In this document: in pieces, positions 45,588 to 55,292 of the stretch | How positions within the stretch are numbered: position 1 is the stretch's first letter | How the letters are laid out: every line of letters begins with the position of its first letter | Assembly (NCBI RefSeq): GCF_900111605.1 | Contig: NZ_FOIA01000002.1 | Coordinates: forward strand, 1-64,000 | Source of the DNA: Nitrosomonas marina | GTDB lineage: Bacteria > Pseudomonadota > Gammaproteobacteria > Burkholderiales > Nitrosomonadaceae | Direction: 5' to 3' | Length of the DNA stretch: 64,000 bases | Notes under the pieces: model-generated | Database searches by the model: none | The model's input: only the letters and a program-made list of their open reading frames with translations | What the model was told of the DNA's origin: nothing | Made by a program: the position numbers and the translations under genes

Positions 45588-46828
45588 TATCCTGCTTTTC
45601 TGGGATATTTTTCCCGAACATAGTTCTCGACGATCTGACGAAACTCTGCTGCAATATTATCACCCTTTAAAGTGATTGTTTTTTCACCATCTACATAGAC
45701 TGGCGCCACCGGACTTTCACCAGAGCCCGGCAAGCTGATACCAATATTGGCATGCTTGCTCTCTCCGGGACCATTTACCACACATCCCATAACAGCAAGT
45801 GACATGTTTTCAACACCTTCATACTGATCACGCCAGACAATCATTTCGTCGCGCACATAACTCTGAATATTTTCAGCCAATTCCTGAAAATACGTGCTGG
45901 TCGTGCGCCCGCACCCAGGGCATGCAGCAACCAGTGGAACGAACGCACGCAACCCCATTGTCTGCAGTATCTCTTGCGCAACAATTACCTCGCGTGAACG
46001 GGAACCGCCCGGATCGGGTGTTAATGAAATGCGAATTGTATCGCCAATACCCTCCTGCAAAAGTACAGCAAGCGCAGCAGTCGACGCAACAATCCCCTTG
46101 GAACCCATTCCTGCCTCCGTCAAACCGAGGTGTAGTGCATAATCACACCGGGCAGCGAGTTCGCGATAAACCGAGATCAAATCCTGTACACCACTGACCT
46201 TGCACGATAAAACAATTTTGCTACGAGGCAAACCAATCTCTTCCGCTTTTGCTGCACTCTCAAGCGCGGAGGTAATTAACGCCTCACGCATCACATATGC
46301 CGAATCTTTCGGATCGCTTGAGCGGGCATTTTCGTCCATGATACGTGTCAGCATTTCCTGGTCGAGGCTACCCCAGTTCACGCCGATGCGAACAGGTTTA
46401 TCATATCGACAGGCTGTTTCGATTAAAGTAGCAAATTGTTCGTCACGCTTTTTACCTTTACCAACGTTTCCAGGATTAATTCGAAATTTTGCCAGAGATT
46501 GCGCACATTCCGGATAAGTAGTCAACAACTTGTGCCCGTTAAAATGAAAATCACCGACTAGAGGAACATGGCAACCCATATCATCCAGTCGCTGCCGTAT
46601 ACCGGGAACTGCTTTTGCCGCTTCGGCTGTATTCACTGTGATACGCACCAGTTCAGAACCGGCGCGTGCGAGTTGCGATACCTGTTCAGCTGTGGCAATT
46701 TCATCGGCGGTATCGGTATTGGTCATCGATTGTACGACGACCGGTGCACCACCACCGATTTGAACAGTTCCAATGTTGACACCAACGCTGGAGCGACGTT
46801 GTAAAGTGAAACGATCTGGAGACATCAT
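45587..46828 (-). CDS. ispG: 4-hydroxy-3-methylbut-2-enyl diphosphate synthase (IspG/GcpE)
   Basis: 413 residues. The N-terminal TIM-barrel part begins with [16 protein letters not shown] and contains NPGNVG. The C-terminal iron-sulfur part has the CPGCGRTT cysteines and [10 protein letters not shown]. It carries out the next-to-last step of the MEP isoprenoid pathway. Length is close to the two-domain form (about 370-420). It is cotranscribed with hisS; rodZ lies 57 bases upstream. Confidence 0.97.
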   Translation of the reverse strand: MMSPDRFTLQRRSSVGVNIGTVQIGGGAPVVVQSMTNTDTADEIATAEQVSQLARAGSELVRITVNTAEAAKAVPGIRQRLDDMGCHVPLVGDFHFNGHKLLTTYPECAQSLAKFRINPGNVGKGKKRDEQFATLIETACRYDKPVRIGVNWGSLDQEMLTRIMDENARSSDPKDSAYVMREALITSALESAAKAEEIGLPRSKIVLSCKVSGVQDLISVYRELAARCDYALHLGLTEAGMGSKGIVASTAALAVLLQEGIGDTIRISLTPDPGGSRSREVIVAQEILQTMGLRAFVPLVAACPGCGRTTSTYFQELAENIQSYVRDEMIVWRDQYEGVENMSLAVMGCVVNGPGESKHANIGISLPGSGESPVAPVYVDGEKTITLKGDNIAAEFRQIVENYVREKYPRKAG

Positions 46829-46885
46829 AGGTGTTTTTTCATTATGGAAGAATTTCAGAAACAGCGCTAACCAAATATAAAATGT

Positions 46886-47998
46886 CTATTCAAATATTAG
46901 CTGGGCACTGCCGTTTTGCGTATTGGTATATGGTTTTATATCAATGAGCCGGTCATTATAGGTAACTTCAACCGCCGATGCATCGCTGATGATAATCGAC
47001 AAGGGTTTTTTGCCGCTAATCCTCTGTTGGGTACCGCTGGTATTATCTTGTTCAAATATAATATCATCGTTACCATCGGTAACTTTTACATGCGCATCGG
47101 CTGAAAAATTCAAAGTAAGGGTACCAAATGTATTCATTGTTGAAACACTACCCATACCAGATACAGAGTCCTTATTGAATTTGGCAATATCAACCTTCTT
47201 GGTATCTGATGATTTAAGTGAAGATAACGGCAACTGCAATTCCACAGATGCCTGGCCATTCTGGTTTTGAATCGCCATATCGGAACTCTGGACTGCCTGG
47301 CGCCAGAACGGAAATTTTTCAAATAAGAAAAAACCGGTCGCTGCCAGAAACACTAAAATAACAATGATCGGAACTGTACTGCCTATCCCTTTGCCATTCC
47401 TTGAAGACGGTTTCATCTCCTGGACCTTGAAAGGCGTATGCTCAATGTGCGAAACAGTCGTCGTGGGACCGGGCAGCAATTGTACAATAGCGGCAGAATC
47501 AAGCTGCATCAAATTGGCATAATTACGAACAAAACCACGAACAAATGTTCGTCCTGGCAGTTCATCGAAATTTTCTTTCTCGATTGCTTCTACCTGCTGG
47601 ACAGAAATTCTGAGCTGACGTGATACTTCCTCAACACTCATATTTCTTGATACCCGCGCATTTTGGAGCATATGACCTATACCATGAACAATACTTGCGG
47701 AATCCAATACCCGATGATCGGATGTGTCTGAGTGAATCTCCGATTTTAGAAAACGGCTGATTTCCGGCCCCTGTTCTACGGTTGATGTATTTGCCAATAC
47801 ATCTCCTGTTAAACCGGGTGTGCTATCAGGCTTTGATGACTGCTCCAATTTATCATGAACATGCTGATCAGTTTCAGCGTCATCGTCACTCTGAGTTCGC
47901 GCATTATTCTGGAGATTCTCCATTAAAGCATCATTCAAATGACCGGACTCATTATGTTGCTGTTTTTTGTCGTTACTATCATCCATTTCAAAGGCCAC
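46886..47998 (-). CDS. rodZ: RodZ-like helix-turn-helix membrane protein
   Basis: 370 residues. A poorly conserved charged N-terminus (1-105) precedes a helix-turn-helix (about 110-180: SVEEVSRQLRISVQQVEAIE), a single transmembrane segment (about 210-230) and a periplasmic DUF4115 domain. RodZ links MreB to the envelope and affects cell shape. The acidic N-terminal tail is longer than in E. coli. It overlaps pilW by 11 bases. Confidence 0.93.
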   Translation of the reverse strand: MAFEMDDSNDKKQQHNESGHLNDALMENLQNNARTQSDDDAETDQHVHDKLEQSSKPDSTPGLTGDVLANTSTVEQGPEISRFLKSEIHSDTSDHRVLDSASIVHGIGHMLQNARVSRNMSVEEVSRQLRISVQQVEAIEKENFDELPGRTFVRGFVRNYANLMQLDSAAIVQLLPGPTTTVSHIEHTPFKVQEMKPSSRNGKGIGSTVPIIVILVFLAATGFFLFEKFPFWRQAVQSSDMAIQNQNGQASVELQLPLSSLKSSDTKKVDIAKFNKDSVSGMGSVSTMNTFGTLTLNFSADAHVKVTDGNDDIIFEQDNTSGTQQRISGKKPLSIIISDASAVEVTYNDRLIDIKPYTNTQNGSAQLIFE

Positions 47999-48809
47999 CC
48001 TCTCTCAAAGCTCTGGTTTCACTGGAGTTTGGGAAGTTTTTTTGTAACTGAAATAGATAGCTGTTTGCAGCGCGGGTATTTCCAGCTCTCCGTTCTATTT
48101 GAACCCCCAGCCACAGACTTCTAGCAGTTGGTTGGTATTTTTGCATGAAATCTGATAATTTTGATTGAGCCACCGCATTTTTTCCCGAATTAAAATCCAT
48201 TTCGATCAGACCAACCAAAGCCGGGCGATAATTTGGCTGTAACGACAAAGATTCATTAAAGTATAAAGATGCTTCGGAAAAATTATTACGTTTCAGCTCG
48301 CAAATACCGGCATTGGCATAAGCAACATGGCGCGTCTCATACAGTGGGTCTCGTAGCGCGGTCATGAAATGATTTATTGCTCTGTCAATCTGATCCGGAA
48401 AACGCTCACATAAGAACCAGCCATAATTATTGTGCAACTCGGAATTCTTAGGATCGATTTTCAATGCACGATTAAAATTGGACTGCGCCTTATCGTCTTC
48501 ACCTAAAGCCATATTAATTAACCCAAGCACGCTAAAAGCAGGTGCATAATTTGGATTTGACTCAAGGGCTGCATCAATTTCCTCCATAGCTACTTTATAT
48601 TGTCCCCGATAATAATACTCTGCAGCCAGTTCGGTATGTATACGCGCACTTTTCTCTAGGCGCGCCGCGGTTTGTTCCGGTGTCAACCGTCCTTCTACAG
48701 GTTCATGGACACATCCACTCAGAAAAATGTTCAGTACCACAACGAATACTGACAGCTTTGTATTACTTACAAGCTTGATTTTCCGCAGGATTGCGTTCAT
48801 AAAATTCAA
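47988..48809 (-). CDS. pilW: Type IV pilus assembly TPR lipoprotein PilW/PilF
   Basis: 273 residues. A lipoprotein signal ends at FLSGC (Cys33), followed by six or so TPR repeats ([33 protein letters not shown] and others). This is the pilotin-type protein (PilW/PilF) that helps the secretin PilQ assemble. No other pilus gene is in the window, but in proteobacteria this gene often sits here between rlmN and rodZ. It overlaps rlmN by 4 bases. Confidence 0.92.
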   Translation of the reverse strand: MNFMNAILRKIKLVSNTKLSVFVVVLNIFLSGCVHEPVEGRLTPEQTAARLEKSARIHTELAAEYYYRGQYKVAMEEIDAALESNPNYAPAFSVLGLINMALGEDDKAQSNFNRALKIDPKNSELHNNYGWFLCERFPDQIDRAINHFMTALRDPLYETRHVAYANAGICELKRNNFSEASLYFNESLSLQPNYRPALVGLIEMDFNSGKNAVAQSKLSDFMQKYQPTARSLWLGVQIERRAGNTRAANSYLFQLQKNFPNSSETRALREGGL

Positions 48810-49942
48810 TTGACCTCCACGTTTGCTCTGGTAGTTCGACGGGTTTTGTCATACACGCGTCCCGCCAACTGGCCACATGCAGCAGCAATATCATCACCAC
48901 GTGTTTTACGAACCGTTGTCACCAAACCAGCCTGCATTAGCATATCACGAAATATACGAATCGATTCGGACGAAGAACGTTTAAATTCGGTATTTGGAAA
49001 AGCGTTAAATGGAATCAAATTAAATTTGCAAGGTACATCCTTGACAAGCTTGATTAACTCGCGTGCATGCGATGCGCTATCGTTGATACCGTCAAGCATC
49101 ACGTATTCAAATGTAATAAAATCTCGTGGCGCGTCCTGCAGATAACGCTGACATGCCGCCAGCAGATCCCTGATGGGATACTTCTGGTTTATCGGCACCA
49201 GACGATCACGCAGTGTGTCATTTGGCGCATGCAAAGACACAGCCAGGGCCACCGGACATCTTTGTCGCAACCGGTCCATCGCGGGGATAATTCCTGAAGT
49301 ACTGACCGTTACGCGCCGTCGCGACAATCCGTACGCATGATCATCGATCATGATATTTAGCGCAGTCACGACATTCTCAAAATTGGCAAGTGGTTCACCC
49401 ATTCCCATCATGACAATATTGGTAACTTTTCGGACTGATTGCTCGATTTGTACAAGAGAAATCCCAGACCGTGTCTTTAACACTGGTTGACTGTCAGCAA
49501 CTTCCATCAGCAGCTTGTTGGCCAGCCAAAGTTGTCCAATAATTTCAGCAACCGATAGATTACGGTTAAAACCCTGTTTACCCGTCGCGCAAAATGCACA
49601 GGCCAAGGCGCAGCCAACCTGACTGGAAACACACAGCGTACCGCGATTTTCTTCGGGAATGAAAACACTTTCTATGCCGTTTTCGGCACCAACAGATAAC
49701 AGCCACTTACGCGTTCCATCTGCAGCAGTATGATCACGGAGCACCTGAGGTACTGTAATGACAGAGGACTCTGAAAGCTTGGTTCTAAGGCTCTTTGCCA
49801 GATCACTCATCTGATTAAAATCCGGCTGATTCGATTGGTGAATCCACTTCAGTAACTGTCTGGCACGAAACGGCTTCTCATCCATTTCCGCGAGGAAATG
49901 GATGAGACCTTCTCTGTCGTAGTCAAGTAAATTTACTGTCAC
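48806..49942 (-). CDS. rlmN: Dual-specificity 23S rRNA/tRNA adenine C2-methyltransferase RlmN
   Basis: 378 residues. The radical-SAM CxxxCxxC motif is present (CALACAFC near residue 112), with the [12 protein letters not shown] and VSTSGIIP blocks and the catalytic cysteine in AAACGQLAG near the C-terminus. It methylates A2503 of 23S rRNA and A37 of some tRNAs. Its end overlaps pilW by 4 bases; ndk is 31 bases upstream. Confidence 0.96.
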   Translation of the reverse strand: MTVNLLDYDREGLIHFLAEMDEKPFRARQLLKWIHQSNQPDFNQMSDLAKSLRTKLSESSVITVPQVLRDHTAADGTRKWLLSVGAENGIESVFIPEENRGTLCVSSQVGCALACAFCATGKQGFNRNLSVAEIIGQLWLANKLLMEVADSQPVLKTRSGISLVQIEQSVRKVTNIVMMGMGEPLANFENVVTALNIMIDDHAYGLSRRRVTVSTSGIIPAMDRLRQRCPVALAVSLHAPNDTLRDRLVPINQKYPIRDLLAACQRYLQDAPRDFITFEYVMLDGINDSASHARELIKLVKDVPCKFNLIPFNAFPNTEFKRSSSESIRIFRDMLMQAGLVTTVRKTRGDDIAAACGQLAGRVYDKTRRTTRANVEVN

Positions 49943-49973
49943 AGTTTGATTGAATGCAACAAAAAGACTGTAA

Positions 49974-50399
49974 TCAACGGGAATAAATCGCTAATGCAGG
50001 GAAGAAACTGGCAATTTCAACAGCAGCCGTTTCAGGCCCATCCGAACCATGCACAGCGTTGGCATCAATACTGTCGGCGAAATCAGCACGTATGGTTCCT
50101 TTTTCCGCCTTTTGTGGATCAGTTGCGCCCATAAGTTCCCTATTTTTACGAATCGCATCATCTCCTTCAAGCACTTGTACCATAACTGGACCGGATATCA
50201 TAAAGTCGACCAGATCCTTAAAGAAAGGACGTTCGCGGTGTACGGCATAAAACTGCTCGGCCTCGGCTCTGGAAAGCTGTGTCATACGTGCGGCAATTAT
50301 TTTTAATCCATTTGATTCAAAGCGTGAATAAATCTGGCCAATTACATTTTTAGCAACTGCATCAGGCTTAATAATGGAAAAAGTTCTTTCAATTGCCAT
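49974..50399 (-). CDS. ndk: Nucleoside diphosphate kinase
   Basis: 141 residues from ATG 50399, chosen because GGAG lies about 6 bases upstream and the family starts MAIERT. The active-site histidine is in [12 protein letters not shown]. Segments [11 protein letters not shown] and [15 protein letters not shown] are characteristic. It balances nucleoside triphosphate pools. It is the first gene of the ndk-rlmN-pilW-rodZ-ispG-hisS-yfgM-bamB series; the promoter would lie in 50400-50480. Confidence 0.96.
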   Translation of the reverse strand: MAIERTFSIIKPDAVAKNVIGQIYSRFESNGLKIIAARMTQLSRAEAEQFYAVHRERPFFKDLVDFMISGPVMVQVLEGDDAIRKNRELMGATDPQKAEKGTIRADFADSIDANAVHGSDGPETAAVEIASFFPALAIYSR

Positions 50400-50936
50400 C
50401 AAATACTCCAATAATATGTTTTAAATAAGCGCATATTTTACCAAAAAAGACACAGGATCTGAAAAAACCAATATTTTTATTTTGTTTGATAGTCAGAATG
50501 CGTCAGATTAAACAAACGGATGTTTGAAACTGTTTCGAAAGCATCAGTAATCAACTTCAAAACAGCCTGCATATCCTTCCCGACACGATAGCAACTCTCG
50601 TATTCCACATTCTGTTCAACAGTTTTAGCACTACCCAGGTATGCCACACCATTGCAAAGAAATCACCGCTTGATCCATACTTGAAATTTTATTGCGGTAA
50701 AAACACTGCTGTTGGCAGACAAATGATAAGAGTCAGGTAAAAATTCGTTGCCGCAACCTGCTTTGTAAAGCATATCGACAAAGGAATGCACGCACTCCAG
50801 GAACAACATGACGGTTCCCACCGAAATCATTCATGCGCCGCTATGTTATTATGAGCAATCATTTCGTCATTGACAGAAACAATCGGAGAAACTGCTCATA
50901 TCAGCGACAGCCCAATCAAAATGTGATGATGTATTT
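50400..50936. other. 537-base region between ndk and the hydrolase genes
   Basis: This stretch holds the promoter region of ndk and a minus-strand broken gene (listed separately). No transposon end, tRNA or clear terminator was seen here. The last 100 bases before the hydrolase stop (50837-50936) contain nothing recognisable. Confidence 0.5.
50477..50830 (-). pseudogene. Interrupted gene with an in-frame TGA, family unknown
   Basis: A minus-strand frame of 117 codons runs from ATG 50830 to TAA 50477-50479 with a single stop, TGA at 50663-50665 (codon 56). Both halves look coding: FVDMLYKAGCGNEFLPDSYH before it and AYLGSAKTVEQNVEYESCYR plus DMQAVLKLITDAFETVSNIR after it. It starts 106 bases downstream of the last hydrolase gene on the same strand and so may once have been part of that operon. 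I recognise no family. Mutation to a stop is the simplest reading; selenocysteine insertion is not supported. Confidence 0.45.
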
Positions 50937-51836
50937 TTATTGCTTTGAATCTTGTTGAAACGATTTAACGTGTTTTAACCAGTTAATCGTATAGTCAAAC
51001 AACTCATGACGCCACTCCGGCCTTGAAAATGTATGATCCGCCTCGAGAATATTCTTCAACGTCACACGCTTGCAAGCAACCAATTCCTGCCAGATCGAGG
51101 AGGCTTTGACGTAATCATTAAATTCCCTTGCAATATAGTCCTGTCCACTCGTTAAAATGAACATCTCACCTGTAAACTGCTGACAGCTTTTCGCCAGACG
51201 TTCTGGTAAAGGTAATGTCTCAAATGCATCATTGTCAACAGAATCGATATTTCTTTTCGAACTCGACAGCGTCGATTTAATCATGTCTATGCATGAACGC
51301 AACGAAGCTGTTAATGAAAAATCACCGGATATAACCTTCGTCCAGAACGATTTCTCAAACAGACGATGCCAGTAATAATACCTGATCATGGTCTTGGCTA
51401 AGCCCGCTTCGGTCCGAATCCAAGGGTTTACCATAAAAATACCTAGAATACGTGGATCTGAATAACTATAAAACGCACTGGCGGTTGCGGATTCGCACTC
51501 CCCCCATAAAACAATTTTCTCGATTTCAGGTACATGGCTGAGCAAAGTATTCACCGCACTTTGTATATCAGCACCCATATCGATAAAACCACGCAATTCA
51601 CCAGCACTATCGCCCGTACCACGATGATCAAAACGAATAGATGCAATGGCATGACTGGCAAGCAATCTGGAAAGTGTCACAAACTGCCTGTGTGCACCTA
51701 CACGGTACTGCGGTCCGCCAGCAACCACGATCACCACGCCAACTTTGCCTGCACTCTCCGGTTTATTGATAATGCCGACCAGCGGATCGTTTTCACACGG
51801 AAAAACAACGGGAATTTCAGTATGGATGGGTGACAT
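50937..51836 (-). CDS. Alpha/beta hydrolase, exosortase A system-associated type 1
   Basis: 299 residues from ATG 51836, which overlaps the end of the preceding hydrolase by 20 bases; a longer frame to 51953 lies inside that gene. It has the alpha/beta-hydrolase core with AGGPQYRVGAHRQF and RFDHRGTGDSAG. The nucleophile elbow reads Gly112-Glu-Cys114-Glu-Ser116, so cysteine replaces the usual serine. It resembles hydrolase 1 of exosortase A loci, where it is always paired with hydrolase 2. The function is unknown; release or transfer of a carrier-bound acyl group is plausible. Confidence 0.78.
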   Translation of the reverse strand: MSPIHTEIPVVFPCENDPLVGIINKPESAGKVGVVIVVAGGPQYRVGAHRQFVTLSRLLASHAIASIRFDHRGTGDSAGELRGFIDMGADIQSAVNTLLSHVPEIEKIVLWGECESATASAFYSYSDPRILGIFMVNPWIRTEAGLAKTMIRYYYWHRLFEKSFWTKVISGDFSLTASLRSCIDMIKSTLSSSKRNIDSVDNDAFETLPLPERLAKSCQQFTGEMFILTSGQDYIAREFNDYVKASSIWQELVACKRVTLKNILEADHTFSRPEWRHELFDYTINWLKHVKSFQQDSKQ

Positions 51837-52650
51837 AGCGTACTGTGGCTTCAACGAGTTCTGGTACAAGCGTGCGCTCATGCGCAAGCCAGAACGGTGG
51901 TCCAATAATCTCCTGATGATCGACTCGTATGTCATGTTGCCGCAACTTCTCAATCATCATCATATCGCCTTTTGGTGTTTTCCTGTCTGAACTGGCAATC
52001 ACGGTAAACCAGCCGACAGGTACTGCAAGTGAATTGATAAATGAATCAAATTTTGCAGCTTTTATACCTTTAAAAAGATCAGGTCCAACATCGTATCCTG
52101 ATACATTAATATGCCGACCGTTGTTGATCAGGTTCTCCAGTTCCTGGATTGTTTCCTGTTGCTCTCCACGTTGCATGGATGCAGCAATTCTGATGCGCAG
52201 AAATTGTGTTAAAGCGGCCTGGCCGTTTATAACCGGCTGCCAGAAAATCAAACGCTGCAAGCACTCGGTTGTACCAGCGGCCTGCATGGCTTGTAGTGCA
52301 CCTAGCCTCACTCCCAGAATAGATACTTTCTGATAACCCAACGTTCCGGCATATGATATTGCTGTCTGTAAATCCTGACAGCTTTGATTCCAACTTGAAT
52401 CTTTATAATCACCTTCACTGTCGCCTGTACCGTAAGCATCCACCGACAAAAAACCGAAATCAAACTGCGATATCTGCTGGGCGAACATTGTACTCATATA
52501 GCGGCAGCGATTCATTTCTTCTGCAAAAGATGCTGCTACAACTATGCACTCCGATTTATCAGTGATATTGGGTGGTGCATAGTGTAAAGCAAATAACTTC
52601 CCTGCTCCACCACGAATATAATCAGCCTCGACTTTGAATTGCGAACGCAT
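51817..52650 (-). CDS. Alpha/beta hydrolase, exosortase A system-associated type 2
   Basis: 277 residues. The alpha/beta-hydrolase fold is visible: an N-terminal ALHYAPP strand region, FAEEMNRCRYM, and SVDAYGTGDSEG. The nucleophile elbow reads Gly113-Val-Arg115-Leu-Gly117, so the nucleophile position is arginine and the protein may not be a classical hydrolase. It resembles hydrolase 2 of exosortase A/EPS clusters. It starts 3 bases after the second carrier-protein gene and overlaps hydrolase 1. Confidence 0.78.
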   Translation of the reverse strand: MRSQFKVEADYIRGGAGKLFALHYAPPNITDKSECIVVAASFAEEMNRCRYMSTMFAQQISQFDFGFLSVDAYGTGDSEGDYKDSSWNQSCQDLQTAISYAGTLGYQKVSILGVRLGALQAMQAAGTTECLQRLIFWQPVINGQAALTQFLRIRIAASMQRGEQQETIQELENLINNGRHINVSGYDVGPDLFKGIKAAKFDSFINSLAVPVGWFTVIASSDRKTPKGDMMMIEKLRQHDIRVDHQEIIGPPFWLAHERTLVPELVEATVRYVTHPY

Positions 52651-52653
52651 AAT

Positions 52654-52899
52654 TCAGAGTTTGGATTCGACCAGTTGCGTTAAACTGCCAATTGTTTTGA
52701 ACACCTCCGCAGTGATTTCATCATCTTCAAAAACACAACCGTATTCATCTTCCAGTGCAGTAATAATGGCAACCACTGACATGGAGTCAAATTCAGGGAT
52801 ATCACCCATTAGACCAGTCGAGGCATTAAAATCATCTGCGCGATCACCAAGTACCAGTACATCACGCACAATATTGATTATTTCATTTTCCAGTTTCAT
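52654..52899 (-). CDS. Acyl carrier protein (second of the operon)
   Basis: 81 residues, acidic, with the phosphopantetheine serine Ser39 in PEFDSMSV. The stretch ADDFNASTGLMGDIPEFDSM is like the carrier protein that accompanies the exosortase-associated hydrolases. It would carry an acyl group handled by the neighbouring enzymes. It is 27 bases after the GNAT-like gene and 3 bases before hydrolase 2. Confidence 0.88.
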   Translation of the reverse strand: MKLENEIINIVRDVLVLGDRADDFNASTGLMGDIPEFDSMSVVAIITALEDEYGCVFEDDEITAEVFKTIGSLTQLVESKL

Positions 52900-52926
52900 T
52901 CACACATTCCAGTAAAAACGATAAAT

Positions 52927-53814
52927 TTACAAATCCAAAGCGACCAGTTCACTATATAAATTCTGAATATTGTCAGCTGATATTTCATCACTTAAGTAAA
53001 ACTTCTGAGTTCCTTGCTCCGGTTTAAACCATGATTTAATCGGTTGGTCCAGCAATCGGGCTTCTATTTTACTCGTAAACAGTCCGTGTTTAAGGAGCAG
53101 ATGCGCACGTATGGCCGGCCAACACTGGCGAAATAGAGCTGCGTCGCTAATGTACATTATCCATGCGCTACCCAGCCTTTTATAAAGCCGTCGTTTGTAA
53201 ATCAAAAAACCATACCTGTTTCCTTCTTTAAAAAACAAGTAATTCAGCCATGAGAAATGAGCATGATCCTGATATTGTTTAGCGACTGGCTCCGGCAAGT
53301 GCTGTAATAACTGTTGATTATCCCGAAATTCAGGGATTTGGCCGGCACCAAACGCAGACGGCCAGTTCAAAAAAATTAACACATGATTATCCAACGGTTT
53401 GAATTTCAAATACCTGAATATTTCAAGTCCATCCTTGTTGGGTGAAAACATAGTGAATATATAGGCTTTCTGTTGTATCAACGCCAGAACAAGCTCAATA
53501 CTACGCTTGCGAAACTCGGCAAGTACACACCAGCTGTGCGGGTTGCAAAATCGTTTCAGCTCTCCGGCAATAGACTGTTCGGAGTAAATAGCACATAGAA
53601 CACCCACAATCTGCGCATCATTTTTGAGCATAAAGCCATAATTCGGCACTTCTGGCATCCAGGATTGACTGATACCCTGCTTCCATTCAGATTGTGTAAA
53701 TCGGTTATTCATATGATGATGCAGGAATAGCGCCACGTCATCCAGATCCTCTTCAAGGATTGGCGTCAAATTTGTTGCATCGACTGCAGAATGCTTTTTT
53801 GGATTGTTTGACAT
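52927..53814 (-). CDS. GNAT-like protein of the carrier-protein operon
   Basis: 295 residues. The N-terminal part has the layout of a GNAT acyltransferase: EEDLDDVALFLHHHMN, a central VGVLCAIYSEQ beta-strand pair, and a helix with RKRSIELVLALI after a short loop. The canonical Q/RxxGxG/A acetyl-CoA loop is not clear. The C-terminal half contains several aromatic clusters and no known motif. It may move an acyl group from a carrier protein to an unknown acceptor. It is 4 bases upstream of nothing but the MaoC/SDR fusion gene. Confidence 0.5.
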   Translation of the reverse strand: MSNNPKKHSAVDATNLTPILEEDLDDVALFLHHHMNNRFTQSEWKQGISQSWMPEVPNYGFMLKNDAQIVGVLCAIYSEQSIAGELKRFCNPHSWCVLAEFRKRSIELVLALIQQKAYIFTMFSPNKDGLEIFRYLKFKPLDNHVLIFLNWPSAFGAGQIPEFRDNQQLLQHLPEPVAKQYQDHAHFSWLNYLFFKEGNRYGFLIYKRRLYKRLGSAWIMYISDAALFRQCWPAIRAHLLLKHGLFTSKIEARLLDQPIKSWFKPEQGTQKFYLSDEISADNIQNLYSELVALDL

Positions 53815-53817
53815 TTT

Positions 53818-55275
53818 CTACCGTGTTGATGTGTTTATCGATAAAAGTACATCCAGCATTGTCGCAGCTGTAGTCTGCGCCCACTTTACATTTAAACCGC
53901 TGGTCTGATCAGTCAGCATTCTTGGCAATCTGGGCACATGAAATATCCAGTTTGGATATTTTGCTGATAATTGTTGAACAAAAGCCTCTACAGCAGCTTT
54001 GGCTGCAATATATTCAGTGAACCCATTCTGGGGTTGTTCAAGAAATATTGTTGATGGAACAAAAACTGTTATCGGCTGCTTGCCATATGCGGCATCGCAT
54101 AAAAATTTTTCAATCAGCGCTGCAAAACCCGTCAGGTAAAAATTACAGTATTTATGAAAGACTGTATTATCCCATAGCAAGCGATCTCCTTTTTCGATTA
54201 AAGGAGACGCAAAATAATAAATATGCGAAATACGCTCATTTGAAATACAGTTTGTAATATTAACTTCCTGTCCGGACAAAACGTTATATGAAAGAACATC
54301 ACAGCGTCCGCCGTGCGAGCGAATATCGTCGGCTATCTTTTGCGCATCCTGCTTTCCCTGGTTGTATGTGATCACAGAATAACCGCCGCCGGCGGCTATC
54401 AATTTGGCGGTCACCTCGCCAATACCACGCGAGCCACCTATTATCAGTGCCTTCTGTTCAACAAACTGGTTTTTCGGTACAAATGTCTGTAATTCAGTGT
54501 AAGTTTCCTGCGATACCGGTTCAGGCCGAAATAGTGCGTGAATTTCTCCATTTGCAGTATTATGCGTAACTCCAATAGTCACCAGCGAAAAACGATTGTC
54601 ACGATGCAGAACTGTAAACTTCAGATTCCTGTCACAGGCCGTAGCCTTCTGTTTAAAATGTACTGACAATCCGGTAAAAACTGAGTGAAGTCCGGGACAA
54701 TGCATGCCAACAATCTGAGTTAAACCCAGTATTACTGCAATCTGGTTATCCGGTAAAAATTTCATAACGTAAGGGAACAATCCCTGAACAGTATCAGGTA
54801 TCCAGACCAAATCCAGCATGCCTTCCAGATCTCTGGTGTTCTCAAAATGCAGGTCTACAGGCTGTGGCGTTTCTTTCGACACGGGGTGATACGTAACCAT
54901 TTCCGGCTCTATACCAGATTGATCTCCAAATTTCAGATCGATATCCTGAACCCGGCGCTCTTGTACTGACAATCGCAACTTGAAATCCTGTTCTGTAATT
55001 TGCTGGCTGAACACATCGACACGGTCGCCATGCAGTACCGGGCGAACAAACTGCACCTTTAGGGTGTCGATCGACACCGTACAGCCATGCATCTTCAACA
55101 TACAATCCAGCGCTTTAAGAACACCATTCACGCCATGCATCACTGTGCTTCCGAATTGATACCGTCGTGCAAGTACAGGGTCAACATGCAAGGGATTGTA
55201 ATCACCCGATACTTGCGCAAACCGACAACTTGTCTCCTGATCAACCTGAAACGCGCCTATTTTATGCCAGTTCAT
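53818..55275 (-). CDS. MaoC-like hydratase / short-chain reductase fusion
   Basis: 485 residues. The N-terminal MaoC hot-dog (about 1-120) has the catalytic Asp25 and His30 (GDYNPLH). A middle region (135-255) looks like a second hot-dog half. The C-terminal short-chain dehydrogenase (273-485) has the nucleotide-binding GGSRGIG (280-286) and the Ser408-Tyr422-Lys426 triad. Together they suit hydration and reduction of a beta-oxo or enoyl acyl group on a carrier protein. Both active sites look intact. It is 18 bases after FkbH. Confidence 0.85.
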   Translation of the reverse strand: MNWHKIGAFQVDQETSCRFAQVSGDYNPLHVDPVLARRYQFGSTVMHGVNGVLKALDCMLKMHGCTVSIDTLKVQFVRPVLHGDRVDVFSQQITEQDFKLRLSVQERRVQDIDLKFGDQSGIEPEMVTYHPVSKETPQPVDLHFENTRDLEGMLDLVWIPDTVQGLFPYVMKFLPDNQIAVILGLTQIVGMHCPGLHSVFTGLSVHFKQKATACDRNLKFTVLHRDNRFSLVTIGVTHNTANGEIHALFRPEPVSQETYTELQTFVPKNQFVEQKALIIGGSRGIGEVTAKLIAAGGGYSVITYNQGKQDAQKIADDIRSHGGRCDVLSYNVLSGQEVNITNCISNERISHIYYFASPLIEKGDRLLWDNTVFHKYCNFYLTGFAALIEKFLCDAAYGKQPITVFVPSTIFLEQPQNGFTEYIAAKAAVEAFVQQLSAKYPNWIFHVPRLPRMLTDQTSGLNVKWAQTTAATMLDVLLSINTSTR

Positions 55276-55292
55276 CTTCGTATTTTTGAATG

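Noticed and set aside
50663-50665. TGA read as selenocysteine
   Set aside because: There is no recognisable hairpin after the TGA, the flanking residues do not match a known selenoprotein, and no selenocysteine machinery is in view. A nonsense mutation is simpler.
50937-52650. Full exosortase A / PEP-CTERM locus
   Set aside because: Only the two hydrolases and a carrier protein resemble that system; no exosortase, ligase, decarboxylase or PEP-CTERM protein lies in the window.
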